27,378 nt of DNA from NCBI GenBank assembly GCA_965659725.1, contig CBFHXG010000030.1, positions 1-27,378 on the forward strand. Reading direction: 5' to 3'. The notes under the pieces were generated by a model. That model saw nothing but the letters and a program-made list of their open reading frames with translations. It ran no database searches and was not told the origin of the DNA. This DNA comes from Phaeocystidibacter sp965659725. GTDB lineage: Bacteria; Bacteroidota; Bacteroidia; Flavobacteriales; Schleiferiaceae. Shown piece by piece: positions 1-9,067 of the stretch. The position numbers and the translations under genes are program-made. The stretch's first letter is position 1, and every line of letters begins with the position of its first letter.

Positions 1-1497
1 ATCTTGCAAGTAAGCCTCTCCATCAAATTTCAGGTTTTCTGCATTATTGAACACAGAGTCTTCAATCCATGGAGTGATCTGGTCATTCTCGGCAACGATG
101 CTGATCTTCACTGGCTCAGCCTGGGAAGCCTCGCCGACCACACCAGCCACCTTACTACCTAGCCCTGTTGCTGCGAAGTACACACCCATCATGATGGAAA
201 CATACTTAGCTGGAGCCAATTTGGTAATGAAGGAAAGTGCCACTGGAGAAAGTGAAAGTTCACCCAATGTGTGTAGTAGATAAGCTAGGATGATCCAGAT
301 CAAGGCAGCCTGACCAGTAGAAAGTACTTCGAGGGAAGCCTTGGCCATGAAAAGGAATCCAATTCCCATAACGATCGTACCGATGGCCATTTTGTAAAGT
401 GATGAGCTCTCTTTACCTTTCTTCTTTCTGCGTGCCCAGAAGTTAGCTACGATGGTACCGAAGATGATGATGAAGATCGCGTTTACAGCTTGGAACACCG
501 AAGCTGGGATCTCCCAACCAAGTACCACTGTGTTGACCTTCTCTTTCGTGTAGATGTTCATCAATCCACCGGCCTGTTCAAAGGCTCCCCAGAATACGAT
601 CACGAGGAAGAAACTGATGAGCAATACTAGGTATCGGTCTTTTTCGATCGGTGAAAGCTCTTTGTAGATCTCCATCATCATTCCTACAACAAGCGCGAGG
701 AAGATGGAAAGGAGTCCATATCCGATGGTGCCTTGGGAAATCAACACAATACCTAAAATGGTAATGAGTATTGTAGCTACCAAAGGCAAGCCTGGTTTCA
801 ATGTGTTCTTGAAAAGTCGACCCAAACTATCGGAGTCGTCGCCATCCTTAGCCTTTTCAGGTGCCTCACCAACACCATTGAGGTGCTTTTGTCCGAGCAT
901 GAATACAACCTGACCGAGTAACATACCTACACCAGCCATACCGAATCCCCAGTGCCATCCGATGGTTTCACCCACATAACCTACGGCGATAGAAGCAGCA
1001 GCAGCACCGATGTTGATACCGATATAGAAGATGGTAAAGCCTTTATCACGACGGATATCGCCTTGCTTGTAAAGGCCACCCACCATAGTAGAAATGTTTG
1101 GTTTCAATCCACCTACACCTAGTACGATGAGTACCAAACCAGTGTAGAAGGCCCACATTTGCTCGACGGCAAGGATACCGTGACCTGCGCAGAGGATCAA
1201 TCCGCCAAAGAGGACGGCCCTCTTCTGACCAATGAGTTTATCTGCAATGATACCTCCAGGAATGGACATCACGTAAACCAACATGGTGTACCATCCATAA
1301 AGTGCCAAGGCATCTCCTTTTTCCCATCCTAAGCCCGAATTTTCAGCGGTAATAGAAGTAGTAAGGTACAGCACCAAAATGGCACGCATACCGTAATACG
1401 AGAAGCGTTCCCAAAGCTCTGTGAAGAACAGGACAAACAGTCCCATTGGGTGACCCATGAAGGTCGATCGTTTAATACTCTGAGTTTCGTTGCTCAT
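1..1497 (-). CDS. POT/PTR2-family proton-dependent oligopeptide transporter, 3' end cut by window edge
   Basis: This is an inner-membrane transporter that imports di- and tripeptides with protons. The reading frame runs from an ATG at 1497 and is still open at base 1, giving 499 codons. The N-terminal end carries the family hallmark ELWERFSYYGMR (the ExxERFxYY proton-coupling motif) near residues 27-38. The GGLKPNIS segment and the FYIGINIGAA segment, both typical of POT proteins, follow. Most of the rest is hydrophobic, with many membrane helices. The 5' end lies 48 bp after the stop of a secreted dipeptidyl peptidase on the same strand, so the two are probably co-transcribed and act on the same peptides. 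A weak promoter-like box (TTAATTTG on the minus strand, 1542-1549) overlaps the upstream stop codon. The family call is secure; the exact peptide preference is not. Confidence 0.95.
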   Translation of the reverse strand, partial: MSNETQSIKRSTFMGHPMGLFVLFFTELWERFSYYGMRAILVLYLTTSITAENSGLGWEKGDALALYGWYTMLVYVMSIPGGIIADKLIGQKRAVLFGGLILCAGHGILAVEQMWAFYTGLVLIVLGVGGLKPNISTMVGGLYKQGDIRRDKGFTIFYIGINIGAAAASIAVGYVGETIGWHWGFGMAGVGMLLGQVVFMLGQKHLNGVGEAPEKAKDGDDSDSLGRLFKNTLKPGLPLVATILITILGIVLISQGTIGYGLLSIFLALVVGMMMEIYKELSPIEKDRYLVLLISFFLVIVFWGAFEQAGGLMNIYTKEKVNTVVLGWEIPASVFQAVNAIFIIIFGTIVANFWARRKKKGKESSSLYKMAIGTIVMGIGFLFMAKASLEVLSTGQAALIWIILAYLLHTLGELSLSPVALSFITKLAPAKYVSIMMGVYFAATGLGSKVAGVVGEASQAEPVKISIVAENDQITPWIEDSVFNNAENLKFDGEAYLQD

Positions 1498-1545
1498 AAA
1501 ATGTACATTAAGTTTCTAGGGTAGTGCGAAACGAGTGTGCGCAAA

Positions 1546-3717
1546 TTAAAGATTTTCCTGAATGAAGTTGGACATCTTGGTGTAGAGATGATACCTGGTC
1601 ATCCCACCATAGATCCCGTGATTCTTATCAGGATAGATGAATAGATCGAACTGGACATTGGCCTGAACCAGTGCTTCAACCATTCGAGTTGTATTCTGTA
1701 CGTGGACGTTGTCATCTGCGCTACCATGGATCAAAAGGTAGTCACCAGTGATCTTTCTAACGTGATTGATCGGGGAATTATCGTCATACCCACTCGCATT
1801 CTCCTGTGGAGTACGCATGTATCTTTCCGTATAAATGGAATCGTAGAAACGCCAGTTGGTAACCGGTGCAACGGCAATGGCCATCTTGAATACATCCGCT
1901 CCTTTGGCCAAGCAATTCGAACTCATATAGCCACCGTAGCTCCATCCCCAGATACCAATACGGTCTTCATCAATGAAGTCCATTTCGCCAAATGCCTTTG
2001 CAGCACCGATCTGGTCAATGGTCTCATAATGACCCAATTGCTGGTAGGTGATCTTCTTGAAATCACGTCCGCGCATTCCTGTGCCACGGTTATCGACGGA
2101 TGCGATGATGTACCCCTGACTGGCCAAGTACTGATAGTACATGCCATTGTAGGCGTCCCAGTTGTTGTTCACGGTTTGTGACCCAGGACCACCATAAACG
2201 AACATCAAGAGAGGATACTCCTTGGTCTCGTCGAAGTCATGCGGCTTGATCATCCATGCACTGAGTTCAACTCCATCTTCTGTCTCTACAAAGAAGAATT
2301 CTTTTGGGCTGTAGTGGTAGTTGCTCATTCTTTCGATAAGTGCAGCGTTGTCTTCCAATACGCGAAGCTCGGTTCCGTCGGCCTCGTGCATAGTAAACTT
2401 AGCCGGAGTATTGATATTCTGGAATGACAGCATGTAGTACTGCATTCCTTCGCTAAAGGTAGCTCCCGCAGTACCATCTCCTGTGCTCAAGCGCTGGATT
2501 CTACCATTGCTGATGCGAGCGCGATACACCTCCTGTTGAGATGGATGAACTGCCGCTGCTTGGAAGTACACGTACTTATCGTCCGTTCCATATACTTCAG
2601 ATACATCCCAAGCACCTCTCGTGATCTGTTCTACCTCTTCACCATCTTCATCAGTAATATAGATATGGTTATACCCATCGCGCTCACTGGTAAAGATGAG
2701 GTCGCCCTCAGTAGTGAAAGTGAAGTTGTCGTTTACCTCAACATAGGCCGAATCAGTTTCTGTTAAGTATTCTTCTACCTCATAATCTTCATCTGGCTCT
2801 ACCGTGTAAAGCACCAATTTGTTTTGGTGACGATTGGATGTGAATACGATGGCCTCATTTTCAGGATTCCAGGCAACACGTGGAATGTACTCGTACTCGA
2901 TGTTATCGAGCGCTGTAACATTGTTACCCGTTGTAACTTCATGCACATAGAATGTTACAACTGCGTTCTTCTCACCGGCTTTTGGGTATTTGAATACCTC
3001 TTGTTGTGGATAGAGTTCGTTGCCATATACATCCATGGAGAACGTTGGAACTTCAGACTCATCGAAGCGAAGAAAAGCGATGTGCTCGCTGTTAGGCGAC
3101 CACCAGAAGGCTTTGGTAAAAGCGAACTCCTCTTCATAGACCCAATCGGTAGATCCATTGATGATGTTGTTCTCCTCGCCGTCATCCGTGATCTGAGCAA
3201 CCTCTCTCGTAGAAAGGTCCATGCGGAAAAGGTTATTGTTGCGCACGAAGGCTACCATGGAGCCATCAGGAGAAAGGCTCGGGTACTGAACACGACCGTC
3301 GGTAATAGCTGTGATAGACTTATTGGTAAGGTCGTACACGTAGTATTCTCCAATGGTACTCCTTCTATAAATGCTTCGGATATTGGCACCGATGACCACC
3401 TTGTCTTGCGTGGAGTTGAACGTGTAGGTAGAGAAAGGGATCTCCTTACCAGCCACTTCTGAGATGTCAGACATGCTGAATACAACTCCCAATGAATCGC
3501 CGCTGGCAAAGTCGTATTTCACAACGTATCTATCGCTGTCGTCCGATTTCACCATGGTATAGTGAATTCCGTCGGGCATAGATTGAAATGCCTCTGGTGA
3601 TCTTCCGAAGAAGGTACCTCGCATTACATCTTCTAAAGTGATCGTTTCTTGTGCAACACTGCTAAAGCTGAAAAGCGTGGCAAAGACAAGCGTTATTTGA
3701 AGTAGGTTCCGATGCAT
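1546..3717 (-). CDS. Secreted dipeptidyl peptidase IV-like serine peptidase (S9B)
   Basis: The product is a 723-residue exported peptidase that should remove N-terminal dipeptides from peptides, often after proline. I chose the ATG at 3717 because it opens directly into a signal peptide (MHRNLLQITLVFATLFSFSS, then VAQ); the frame extends 36 codons further upstream but into the divergent gene. Residues about 30-480 look like the beta-propeller domain. The YEEEF motif (E195-E197) matches the double-glutamate anchor of DPP-IV. The C-terminal alpha/beta hydrolase domain has YGGPGS, then GWSYGG with Ser593, HGSADDN with Asp668 and KNHG with His700. The spacing of this triad is close to that of human DPP-IV. 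It lies just upstream of a peptide transporter gene and divergently from a flavin dehydrogenase, with 55 bp between starts. Confidence 0.95.
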   Translation of the reverse strand: MHRNLLQITLVFATLFSFSSVAQETITLEDVMRGTFFGRSPEAFQSMPDGIHYTMVKSDDSDRYVVKYDFASGDSLGVVFSMSDISEVAGKEIPFSTYTFNSTQDKVVIGANIRSIYRRSTIGEYYVYDLTNKSITAITDGRVQYPSLSPDGSMVAFVRNNNLFRMDLSTREVAQITDDGEENNIINGSTDWVYEEEFAFTKAFWWSPNSEHIAFLRFDESEVPTFSMDVYGNELYPQQEVFKYPKAGEKNAVVTFYVHEVTTGNNVTALDNIEYEYIPRVAWNPENEAIVFTSNRHQNKLVLYTVEPDEDYEVEEYLTETDSAYVEVNDNFTFTTEGDLIFTSERDGYNHIYITDEDGEEVEQITRGAWDVSEVYGTDDKYVYFQAAAVHPSQQEVYRARISNGRIQRLSTGDGTAGATFSEGMQYYMLSFQNINTPAKFTMHEADGTELRVLEDNAALIERMSNYHYSPKEFFFVETEDGVELSAWMIKPHDFDETKEYPLLMFVYGGPGSQTVNNNWDAYNGMYYQYLASQGYIIASVDNRGTGMRGRDFKKITYQQLGHYETIDQIGAAKAFGEMDFIDEDRIGIWGWSYGGYMSSNCLAKGADVFKMAIAVAPVTNWRFYDSIYTERYMRTPQENASGYDDNSPINHVRKITGDYLLIHGSADDNVHVQNTTRMVEALVQANVQFDLFIYPDKNHGIYGGMTRYHLYTKMSNFIQENL

Positions 3718-3731
3718 ATAACTTACTTTTG
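3696..3731 (+). promoter_or_regulatory. Bacteroidota-type promoter for the GlcD-like gene
   Basis: TACTTTTG at 3724-3731 matches the TAnnTTTG -7 box perfectly. A TTTG at 3696-3699 lies 24 bases upstream, slightly long for the -33 element. The box is about 42 bases before the ATG at 3773. The -33 element would lie inside the start of the divergent peptidase gene, so the two genes share this short control region. The motif match is seen directly; activity is inferred. Confidence 0.5.
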
Positions 3732-3772
3732 AGTAAATGTCGAAATGATATCGGCCGAAAATAAGCATTTCA

Positions 3773-5188
3773 ATGGATGGACACGTAGCCTTGAGGCAGG
3801 AAGATATTGCGGAATTGATTTCCATCGTAGGTGATGAGCATGTACGATCAGATCACGAAACCCGTGTGGAGTATGGTCATGATGAAACAGAAGACCTATC
3901 GCAACCACCTGATGTTGTGGTTTTTCCAGCCAATACAGCAGAGGTGTCGGCCATCCTTTCTTACGCCGATCGTTGTCGAATTGCTGTAACCCCGATAGGT
4001 GCAAGAACAGGACTTTCAGGTGGCGCACTGAGTACATACGGTGGTATTGGATTAAGCATGAAGAGGTTCAATAAGATCCTCAACATCGATGAACGCAACT
4101 TTCAAGCCACCGTTGAACCGGGCGTGATCAATCAAGTATTTCATGATGCATGCAAGGAAAAAGGTCTTTTCTATCCGCCCGATCCAAGTAGCTGGGGAAG
4201 CTGTACACTCGGCGGTAACCTTGCTTACAATGCGGGTGGACCAAAGGCGGTAAAATACGGTGTGACCAATCAATATGTACTGAACCTAGAGGTGGTTTTG
4301 CCCAGCGGAAAGATCATATGGACGGGAGCGAACGTGCTTAAGAATAGCACCGGATACAATCTAACCCAACTCATGGTGGGTAGCGAAGGCACATTAGGTG
4401 TGATCACCAAGATCGTATTCAAACTCATACCTTATCCTACGGAAGACCTCACCTTATTAGTGCCCTTTCGGTCGGCCGAAAAGGCCTGCGAAGCGGTATC
4501 TGCCATCTTCCAAGCGGGTATCATTCCAGCTGGTATGGAGTTCATGGAGAGAGACGCAATAGATTGGACACTCAAGTATGTTGACGATGTAAGCGTGCCT
4601 ATTGGCGAGAACGTAAAGGCTCACCTGCTCATCGAACTCGATGGTAACGATCAAGAAACATTGTTCAAGGATGCTGAGAGGATCGCTGAGATCGTGGAGA
4701 ATTTCGAATCGGAAGAGGTGCTTATTGCCGATAGTCAGGCTCAACGCGACGCTCTTTGGAAGCTGAGAAGAAGGGTAGGTGAGGCTGTAAAGAGCCATAG
4801 CATCTATAAAGAGGAAGATACCGTTGTGCCCCGGGCAGAATTGCCTGTTCTCTTGAAAGGAGTCAAGGACATTGGTGAGAAGTATGGATTTAAGTCGGTT
4901 TGCTACGGACACGCCGGTGATGGGAACTTGCATGTGAACATCGTGAAAGGTGAGATGTCGGACCACGACTGGCAGCACGAACTTCCGAAAGGTATCCGAG
5001 AGATATTTGAATTGACCAAGTCGCTAGGTGGCACCATTTCCGGTGAGCATGGGGTCGGGTATGTTCAAAAGAATTATCTCGATATCGTTTTTGATGAGGC
5101 AAATATGGCGGTACAGCGCAGCATCAAGAATGCCATCGATCCTAATGGTATCATGAATCCAGGTAAGGTGTTCCCTGATCAATACTAA
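3773..5188 (+). CDS. FAD-linked oxidase, GlcD / D-lactate dehydrogenase-like
   Basis: This 471-residue flavoprotein probably oxidises a D-2-hydroxy acid such as glycolate, D-lactate or D-2-hydroxyglutarate. The N-terminal half is a PCMH-type FAD-binding domain (about residues 45-225), with PIGARTGLSGGA and the PPDPSSWGSCTLGGNLAYNA segment that wraps the cofactor, then GSEGTLGVITK. The C-terminal FAD-oxidase domain contains GHAGDGNLHVN and SGEHGVGY, the two conserved histidine-bearing motifs near the substrate or metal site. The length is normal for the GlcD/VAO family. No GlcE- or GlcF-like partner is next to it, so a single-subunit enzyme is likely. A broken peptidase gene begins 5 bp downstream. 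The substrate cannot be chosen from sequence alone. Confidence 0.9.
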   Translation: MDGHVALRQEDIAELISIVGDEHVRSDHETRVEYGHDETEDLSQPPDVVVFPANTAEVSAILSYADRCRIAVTPIGARTGLSGGALSTYGGIGLSMKRFNKILNIDERNFQATVEPGVINQVFHDACKEKGLFYPPDPSSWGSCTLGGNLAYNAGGPKAVKYGVTNQYVLNLEVVLPSGKIIWTGANVLKNSTGYNLTQLMVGSEGTLGVITKIVFKLIPYPTEDLTLLVPFRSAEKACEAVSAIFQAGIIPAGMEFMERDAIDWTLKYVDDVSVPIGENVKAHLLIELDGNDQETLFKDAERIAEIVENFESEEVLIADSQAQRDALWKLRRRVGEAVKSHSIYKEEDTVVPRAELPVLLKGVKDIGEKYGFKSVCYGHAGDGNLHVNIVKGEMSDHDWQHELPKGIREIFELTKSLGGTISGEHGVGYVQKNYLDIVFDEANMAVQRSIKNAIDPNGIMNPGKVFPDQY

Positions 5189-5193
5189 ACGCA

Positions 5194-5921
5194 ATGCGCT
5201 CTCTCTTTTCAAGGATATTTGGTCACAAATGCAGTTTCTCCGCCGCCACCAAGATGGAAGTGGAAGTCCATTATCCGTTCGTTGAACTGCTATCGGACGG
5301 GGATAAGAAAAGATTCTACCATAAGCTGTATGACATGATGAAAACGGTACATCTTCACGAAAAAGGTGTGCCACTTAGTCGCACGAATCGGATGCTCATC
5401 GCTACTCCGGCAGCCATTCTAACACTGGGATGTAAGTAGCTGAATTGGCACAGATTCCGCCATATATTCGTCTACCCCAAAGCCTACAAGAATAACAGAA
5501 CGGGAAACTACCACTATGGCGAAACGAGTTCCGTGGGCTCCATCGTCTTAAGCTGGAAAAGAGTAAAAGAGGGAATTGATGATCCAGATGATGCGCTTCA
5601 TTTACTGTATCACGAGTAGGCCCATGCCTTACTGCTCATCAGGTCGCAGTACAGCACTCGGGAAGATCGAGAGTTTTCGATCTTCTGAATGATGAGATGG
5701 AGGATTTGATGATCTCTTCTGCGATCGTCAATAGTCCCATTCTTAGGAAATATGCCTTTACGAACTATCACGAGTTTTTCGCGTGCGTCACCGAGGAAAT
5801 GATGGAACGCGCGGATGTCCTCCGTGATCACCATCCTAGGCTGTATCATTTGTTCCTGCGACTCTTGAAGTTGGAAAAGTGGGAAGACCTGTTGATTCGT
5901 CACGCTGCTTGGTATCGATAA
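5194..5921 (+). pseudogene. Broken MtfA-like (M90 family) zinc peptidase gene
   Basis: Read across its lesions, this region encodes one roughly 242-residue protein resembling the MtfA/zinc-dependent peptidase family (related to the E. coli DgsA anti-repressor peptidase). Frame 1 from the ATG at 5194 gives the N-terminal part with RMLIATPAAILTLG and stops at a TAG at 5437-5439. The same frame continues with FVYPKAY, GNYHYGE and SIVLSWKRVKEG to LLYHE, where a second TAG at 5617-5619 interrupts the metal-binding HExxH motif (HE-stop-AHALL). Between about 5662 and 5676 one base has effectively been lost: frame 1 ends at a TGA at 5686, while the next frame continues with VFDLLNDEMEDLM, ILRKYAFTNYHEFFACVTEE and LYHLFLRLLKLEKW to a TAA at 5919-5921. 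The remains are well preserved, so inactivation looks recent. It probably sat in an operon with the flavin dehydrogenase. Confidence 0.88.
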
Positions 5922-5942
5922 CGTTCACTTTGCCTATATTTA
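5909..5942 (+). promoter_or_regulatory. Possible promoter for the DUF4350-like gene
   Basis: TATATTTA at 5935-5942 differs from the TAnnTTTG -7 consensus only in the last base. TTG at 5909-5911 lies 23 bases upstream as a possible -33 element. The box is 31 bases before the ATG at 5974. This is a weak call resting on motif spacing only. Confidence 0.3.
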
Positions 5943-5973
5943 AAAGGCTACTTGATCTGCGGAAGATTTACCT

Positions 5974-7227
5974 ATGAATTACTCCCAATTTGTAGGGATG
6001 GGAATAATGTTCCTATCCCTCTTTTCATATGGACAACAAGTTCCCGATCTAGATTATTCTCCTGAGTGGTTCGACCCACCTTTCACGGAAGGAGAAGGTC
6101 CAACCTTGGCCATTGATGAAGGTCACCATAACTTCCACACCTTAGGGTCTGGATTCCGCGCATTTGGTAATATCGCGGAGGCAGGTGGTTTCAAGGTGAT
6201 TCCTCACGAAGGGGCATTCACTGTTAGTTCGCTGGAGGACATCGACATCCTTGTGATCGCCAATCCGTTGAATAGTGTGAATGTGGGAAACTGGACGTTG
6301 CCTTGTCCTTCTGCCTTCACCCAAAACGAGATACAAGTCATCGATGCATGGGTCGAAAATGGAGGACGGCTCATCCTCATCGCTGATCACATGCCTTTTG
6401 GTGGAGCGGTAGAGGAGCTTGCACAAACATTCGGACTCACTTGGTACAATGGGTTTGCATCCATCGAATCTCCTGGGCCGGGTGATCTGCTAACAGAGAT
6501 ACATCCTTTCCTCAATGCGGATAGCATCCTGAATTTCAGAACGTTTACAGGCAGCGCTATTGAGCCATCCGATGATTTTCATCCATTGATGGAATTGACG
6601 GAAGGCGACTTGAATATGACAACAATCGCTTGGAACTTCGACTCCTTGAATCAGCGACTTCCACTCTCTGGGAAGTGGCAGGCATGCTGGCGCACTTGGG
6701 GAAGAGGAGCTGTCGTATGCCTAGGCGAGGCTGCTTCCCTTACTTCGCAGCTCGTAGGTCCAGATGAGATTCCAGTAGGGGTAAGCATGCGTAATGTTGG
6801 CGGGAACTTGGGCTTTATTCAAGATATGCTCACGGTTTTGAGTCCTTCTCGTGCCGACCTTCTTCAGGTTTTGGATCGACTTCAGAAGCTGGCTGAGGCA
6901 CTGCCTTCGAGGTCTCCTGCAGATGTTTTAGAGATCTACGCTGATGATGCTCAAGTGATCGGTCCGGATACGGTCATCGAGCCGGAGCAACTACAAAGAT
7001 ATTGGAGCATGTTCTTACGCATAGACGATTGGCGTTTGGAACCGCATGAATGGAGTAGACTTTCGGATGGACGAATTCGATTGACGGGCAGGTCGGTGAT
7101 GACCTACGGAGGTGAAGCTAAAATGACATCCACTTCATATTTTGACACCTACTGGAGGGAAGAAAACGGCATTTGGCGCATAGAAGAAGATAGATATGAT
7201 GCGGTTCCCTTCGAGATAAGACGTTGA
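5974..7227 (+). CDS. Secreted protein with DUF4350-like and NTF2/SnoaL-like domains
   Basis: This 417-residue exported protein has no known role that I recognise. The first 20 or so residues form a signal peptide (MNYSQFVGMGIMFLSLFSYG, then QQ). Residues about 40-290 resemble the DUF4350/GATase1-like fold: GPTLAIDEGHHNFHT at the start, then DIDILVIANPL and an ENGGRLILIADH segment. Proteins of this kind usually bind or sense something rather than carry out amidotransfer, and I see no nucleophile elbow that would prove an enzyme. Residues about 295-417 (DVLEIYADDAQVIGPDTVI through YFDTYWREENGIWRIEEDRY) look like a SnoaL/DUF4440 NTF2-like domain. The gene is alone, between the pseudogene and a SulP transporter on the same strand. 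The domain calls come from motif recall, not a search. Confidence 0.7.
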   Translation: MNYSQFVGMGIMFLSLFSYGQQVPDLDYSPEWFDPPFTEGEGPTLAIDEGHHNFHTLGSGFRAFGNIAEAGGFKVIPHEGAFTVSSLEDIDILVIANPLNSVNVGNWTLPCPSAFTQNEIQVIDAWVENGGRLILIADHMPFGGAVEELAQTFGLTWYNGFASIESPGPGDLLTEIHPFLNADSILNFRTFTGSAIEPSDDFHPLMELTEGDLNMTTIAWNFDSLNQRLPLSGKWQACWRTWGRGAVVCLGEAASLTSQLVGPDEIPVGVSMRNVGGNLGFIQDMLTVLSPSRADLLQVLDRLQKLAEALPSRSPADVLEIYADDAQVIGPDTVIEPEQLQRYWSMFLRIDDWRLEPHEWSRLSDGRIRLTGRSVMTYGGEAKMTSTSYFDTYWREENGIWRIEEDRYDAVPFEIRR

Positions 7228-7306
7228 TGCTCAGAACTCCTTGCGAGTTAAAGGTGAATTAGATGTCTTAAGTTCTCTGTTTCATGCTGATTCCCTCTCA
7301 ACTCCC

Positions 7307-7314
7307 TATCTTTA
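7307..7314 (+). promoter_or_regulatory. Possible -7 box for the SulP gene
   Basis: TATCTTTA differs from TAnnTTTG only in the last base and lies 31 bases before the preferred ATG at 7346. I see no clear -33 element. It supports the shorter start, because a transcript beginning near 7321 could not include the more distal in-frame start at 7241. Confidence 0.3.
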
Positions 7315-7345
7315 CGATACCCCAAACAGTCTAACATCTCGTCCT

Positions 7346-8908
7346 ATGTTGAAATACTTCAAGTATTTGAAGCAGGATATTCCTGCCAGTATTGTCGTAT
7401 TCCTAGTAGCACTCCCGTTGTGTCTTGGTATTTCGGTAGCATCTACGCCTAATAATGATCCATTCCCTGGGTTGATATCTGGTATCATTGGTGGTATCGT
7501 GATCGGCTTTATGTCAAAGTCGCACTTGAGCGTGAGTGGTCCTGCTGCAGGATTGATACTGATCGTTCTTGCGGCCATCGAGGAGTTGGGCTTTGAAACG
7601 TTCCTTCTTGCTGGTCTATTGGCGGGAGTCATTCAATTGCTATTGGGCATCTTTCGTGCTGGGATCATTGGTCACTTTTTCCCTTCGTCCGTTATCAAGG
7701 GAATGCTTGCGGCCATTGGTGTTACGCTTATTTTGAAGCAGGTTCAACACATGTTTGGATACGATAAGGATCCCATGGGAGAGATGGAGTTTTGGCAAGA
7801 AGATGGGCTGAATACGTTTACGGCCATCCTGAAGCCGTTTGAAGAGCCCCAGCTCGGTCCGATCGTTCTCGGTTTCGCTTGTTTGGTCTTTTTGATCGTA
7901 TGGAGTCAACCATTTATCAAAAAGCATAAGGTCTTGGGAAAAATGCCAGGTGCGGTTCTTGTTGTTCTCTTCGGTTTGGGAATCAATGAGCTCTTCAAAT
8001 TGATCTCTCCTGAGCTTGTTGTGGCAGGAGATCACTTGGTTGGAGTTCCTGATTTTGCCGGAATTGATGACTTCACATCGCGGCTGAGAACTCCTGATTT
8101 TTCAGCCTTTGGAGAGAAGCAGGTGTACATTACGGCCATTACCTTAGCCTTGGTTGCTTCCTTGGAAACCTTGTTGAGCATTGAGGCAGTAGATAAACTA
8201 GATCCTCACAAGAGAAGGACTTCCCAGAATGCTGAACTGAGAGCTCAAGGGGTAGGTAATATCTTGAGTGGTTTGATCGGTGGTTTACCGATCACCGCAG
8301 TAATTGTACGCAGTACTGCCAATTTGGATGCCGGGGCGAAATCGAAGATGTCCGCCGTCTATCACGGTATTTGGATAATCTTGGCCGTGCTTGCTATCCC
8401 GTATGTTATCAATCTGATCCCGATGGCTTGTTTGGCTGCCATTCTAGTGATGGTAGGTTACAAGCTCACGAATCCGGCGCTCTACATTCAACAGTTCAAG
8501 TTGGGCTTGAATCGTTTCATTCCTTTCACTGTTACTATTGTGGCGATCTTGTTCACCGACCTTTTGATCGGTGTGATCATTGGTTTGATCGTGGGTATCT
8601 TCTACATCCTGAAGGCTAATTATCAGGTGACACTTCAATCTGATAATATCGACGAAACCAACGTAGACGATGTTCGGATACATATCAAGCTTTCGGAGCA
8701 CGTATCCTTCTTGAACAAGGCTAAGCTTCAATTGCGTTTGGATAGGGTGCCAGACGGTGCCACCGTTGTCATTGACGGCACTCATACCAAGGATATCGAC
8801 CTGGATGCGGTTGAGGTAATCGAGGCCTTTAAATCGGTGGCTGAGGAAAGAAAGATCAGTCTGGAGCTGCGAAGCATTCCTAGTATTGAAGATTATTACG
8901 TGCAATAG
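7346..8908 (+). CDS. SulP-family anion transporter
   Basis: This is a membrane permease for sulfate, bicarbonate or a related anion. I chose the ATG at 7346 (520 residues, starting MLKYFKYLKQDIPASIVVFL). The open frame reaches back to 7241, but those 35 codons lack SulP character and hold a possible promoter. The membrane part (about residues 10-435) has SulP features such as LVALPLCLGISVAS at the first helix, HLSVSGPAAGLILIVLAAI, LASLETLLSIEAVDKLDP and GGLPITAVIVRSTANLDAGA. The C-terminal 80 residues (VRIHIKLSEHVSFLNKA to the end) form a STAS-like cytoplasmic domain with DGTHTKDID. No carbonic anhydrase gene is adjacent, so bicarbonate versus sulfate stays open. A terminator hairpin follows at about 8974. 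Confidence 0.93.
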   Translation: MLKYFKYLKQDIPASIVVFLVALPLCLGISVASTPNNDPFPGLISGIIGGIVIGFMSKSHLSVSGPAAGLILIVLAAIEELGFETFLLAGLLAGVIQLLLGIFRAGIIGHFFPSSVIKGMLAAIGVTLILKQVQHMFGYDKDPMGEMEFWQEDGLNTFTAILKPFEEPQLGPIVLGFACLVFLIVWSQPFIKKHKVLGKMPGAVLVVLFGLGINELFKLISPELVVAGDHLVGVPDFAGIDDFTSRLRTPDFSAFGEKQVYITAITLALVASLETLLSIEAVDKLDPHKRRTSQNAELRAQGVGNILSGLIGGLPITAVIVRSTANLDAGAKSKMSAVYHGIWIILAVLAIPYVINLIPMACLAAILVMVGYKLTNPALYIQQFKLGLNRFIPFTVTIVAILFTDLLIGVIIGLIVGIFYILKANYQVTLQSDNIDETNVDDVRIHIKLSEHVSFLNKAKLQLRLDRVPDGATVVIDGTHTKDIDLDAVEVIEAFKSVAEERKISLELRSIPSIEDYYVQ

Positions 8909-8965
8909 GTGGAGTACGTAGCTATTGGCAATTAGTGGTTAGCCCTCAGCACATGCGTTCTCAAA

Positions 8966-9000
8966 GCAAAAAAAGCCGCAGCATCATGCCACGGCTCTTT
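8966..9000. terminator. Two-sided intrinsic terminator between convergent genes
   Basis: AGCCG at 8974-8978 pairs with CGGCT at 8992-8996, and GCA at 8981-8983 pairs with TGC at 8987-8989 inside it. An A run (8967-8974) lies to the left and TCTTT to the right. On the minus strand this gives a hairpin followed by a U tract, about 70 bases after the Band 7 stop; on the plus strand it lies about 65 bases after the SulP stop. The rest of 8909-9067 shows nothing else I can support. Confidence 0.65.
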
Positions 9001-9067
9001 CATATACTTCGCAATAAACTATCGTCCGGCGCCCATTGAATAAAGACCAGAGACAAGCGACTTCCGA

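Noticed and set aside
2824..3462. Plus-strand open frame of 212 codons antisense to the dipeptidyl peptidase (also 1702-2181)
   Set aside because: The minus strand holds a complete S9B peptidase with an intact catalytic triad; these frames have no domain or signal and are shadows.
3718..3825. 36-codon N-terminal extension of the dipeptidyl peptidase
   Set aside because: It would bury the signal peptide and overlap the divergent gene's start; the ATG at 3717 opens directly into the signal peptide.
5437..5619. TAG codons in the MtfA-like gene as recoded or read-through sense codons
   Set aside because: There is also a frameshift, and TAG is the real stop of several intact genes in the window.
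7241..7345. Longer N-terminus for the SulP transporter
   Set aside because: The 35 extra residues do not look like SulP sequence, and a promoter-like box lies inside them.
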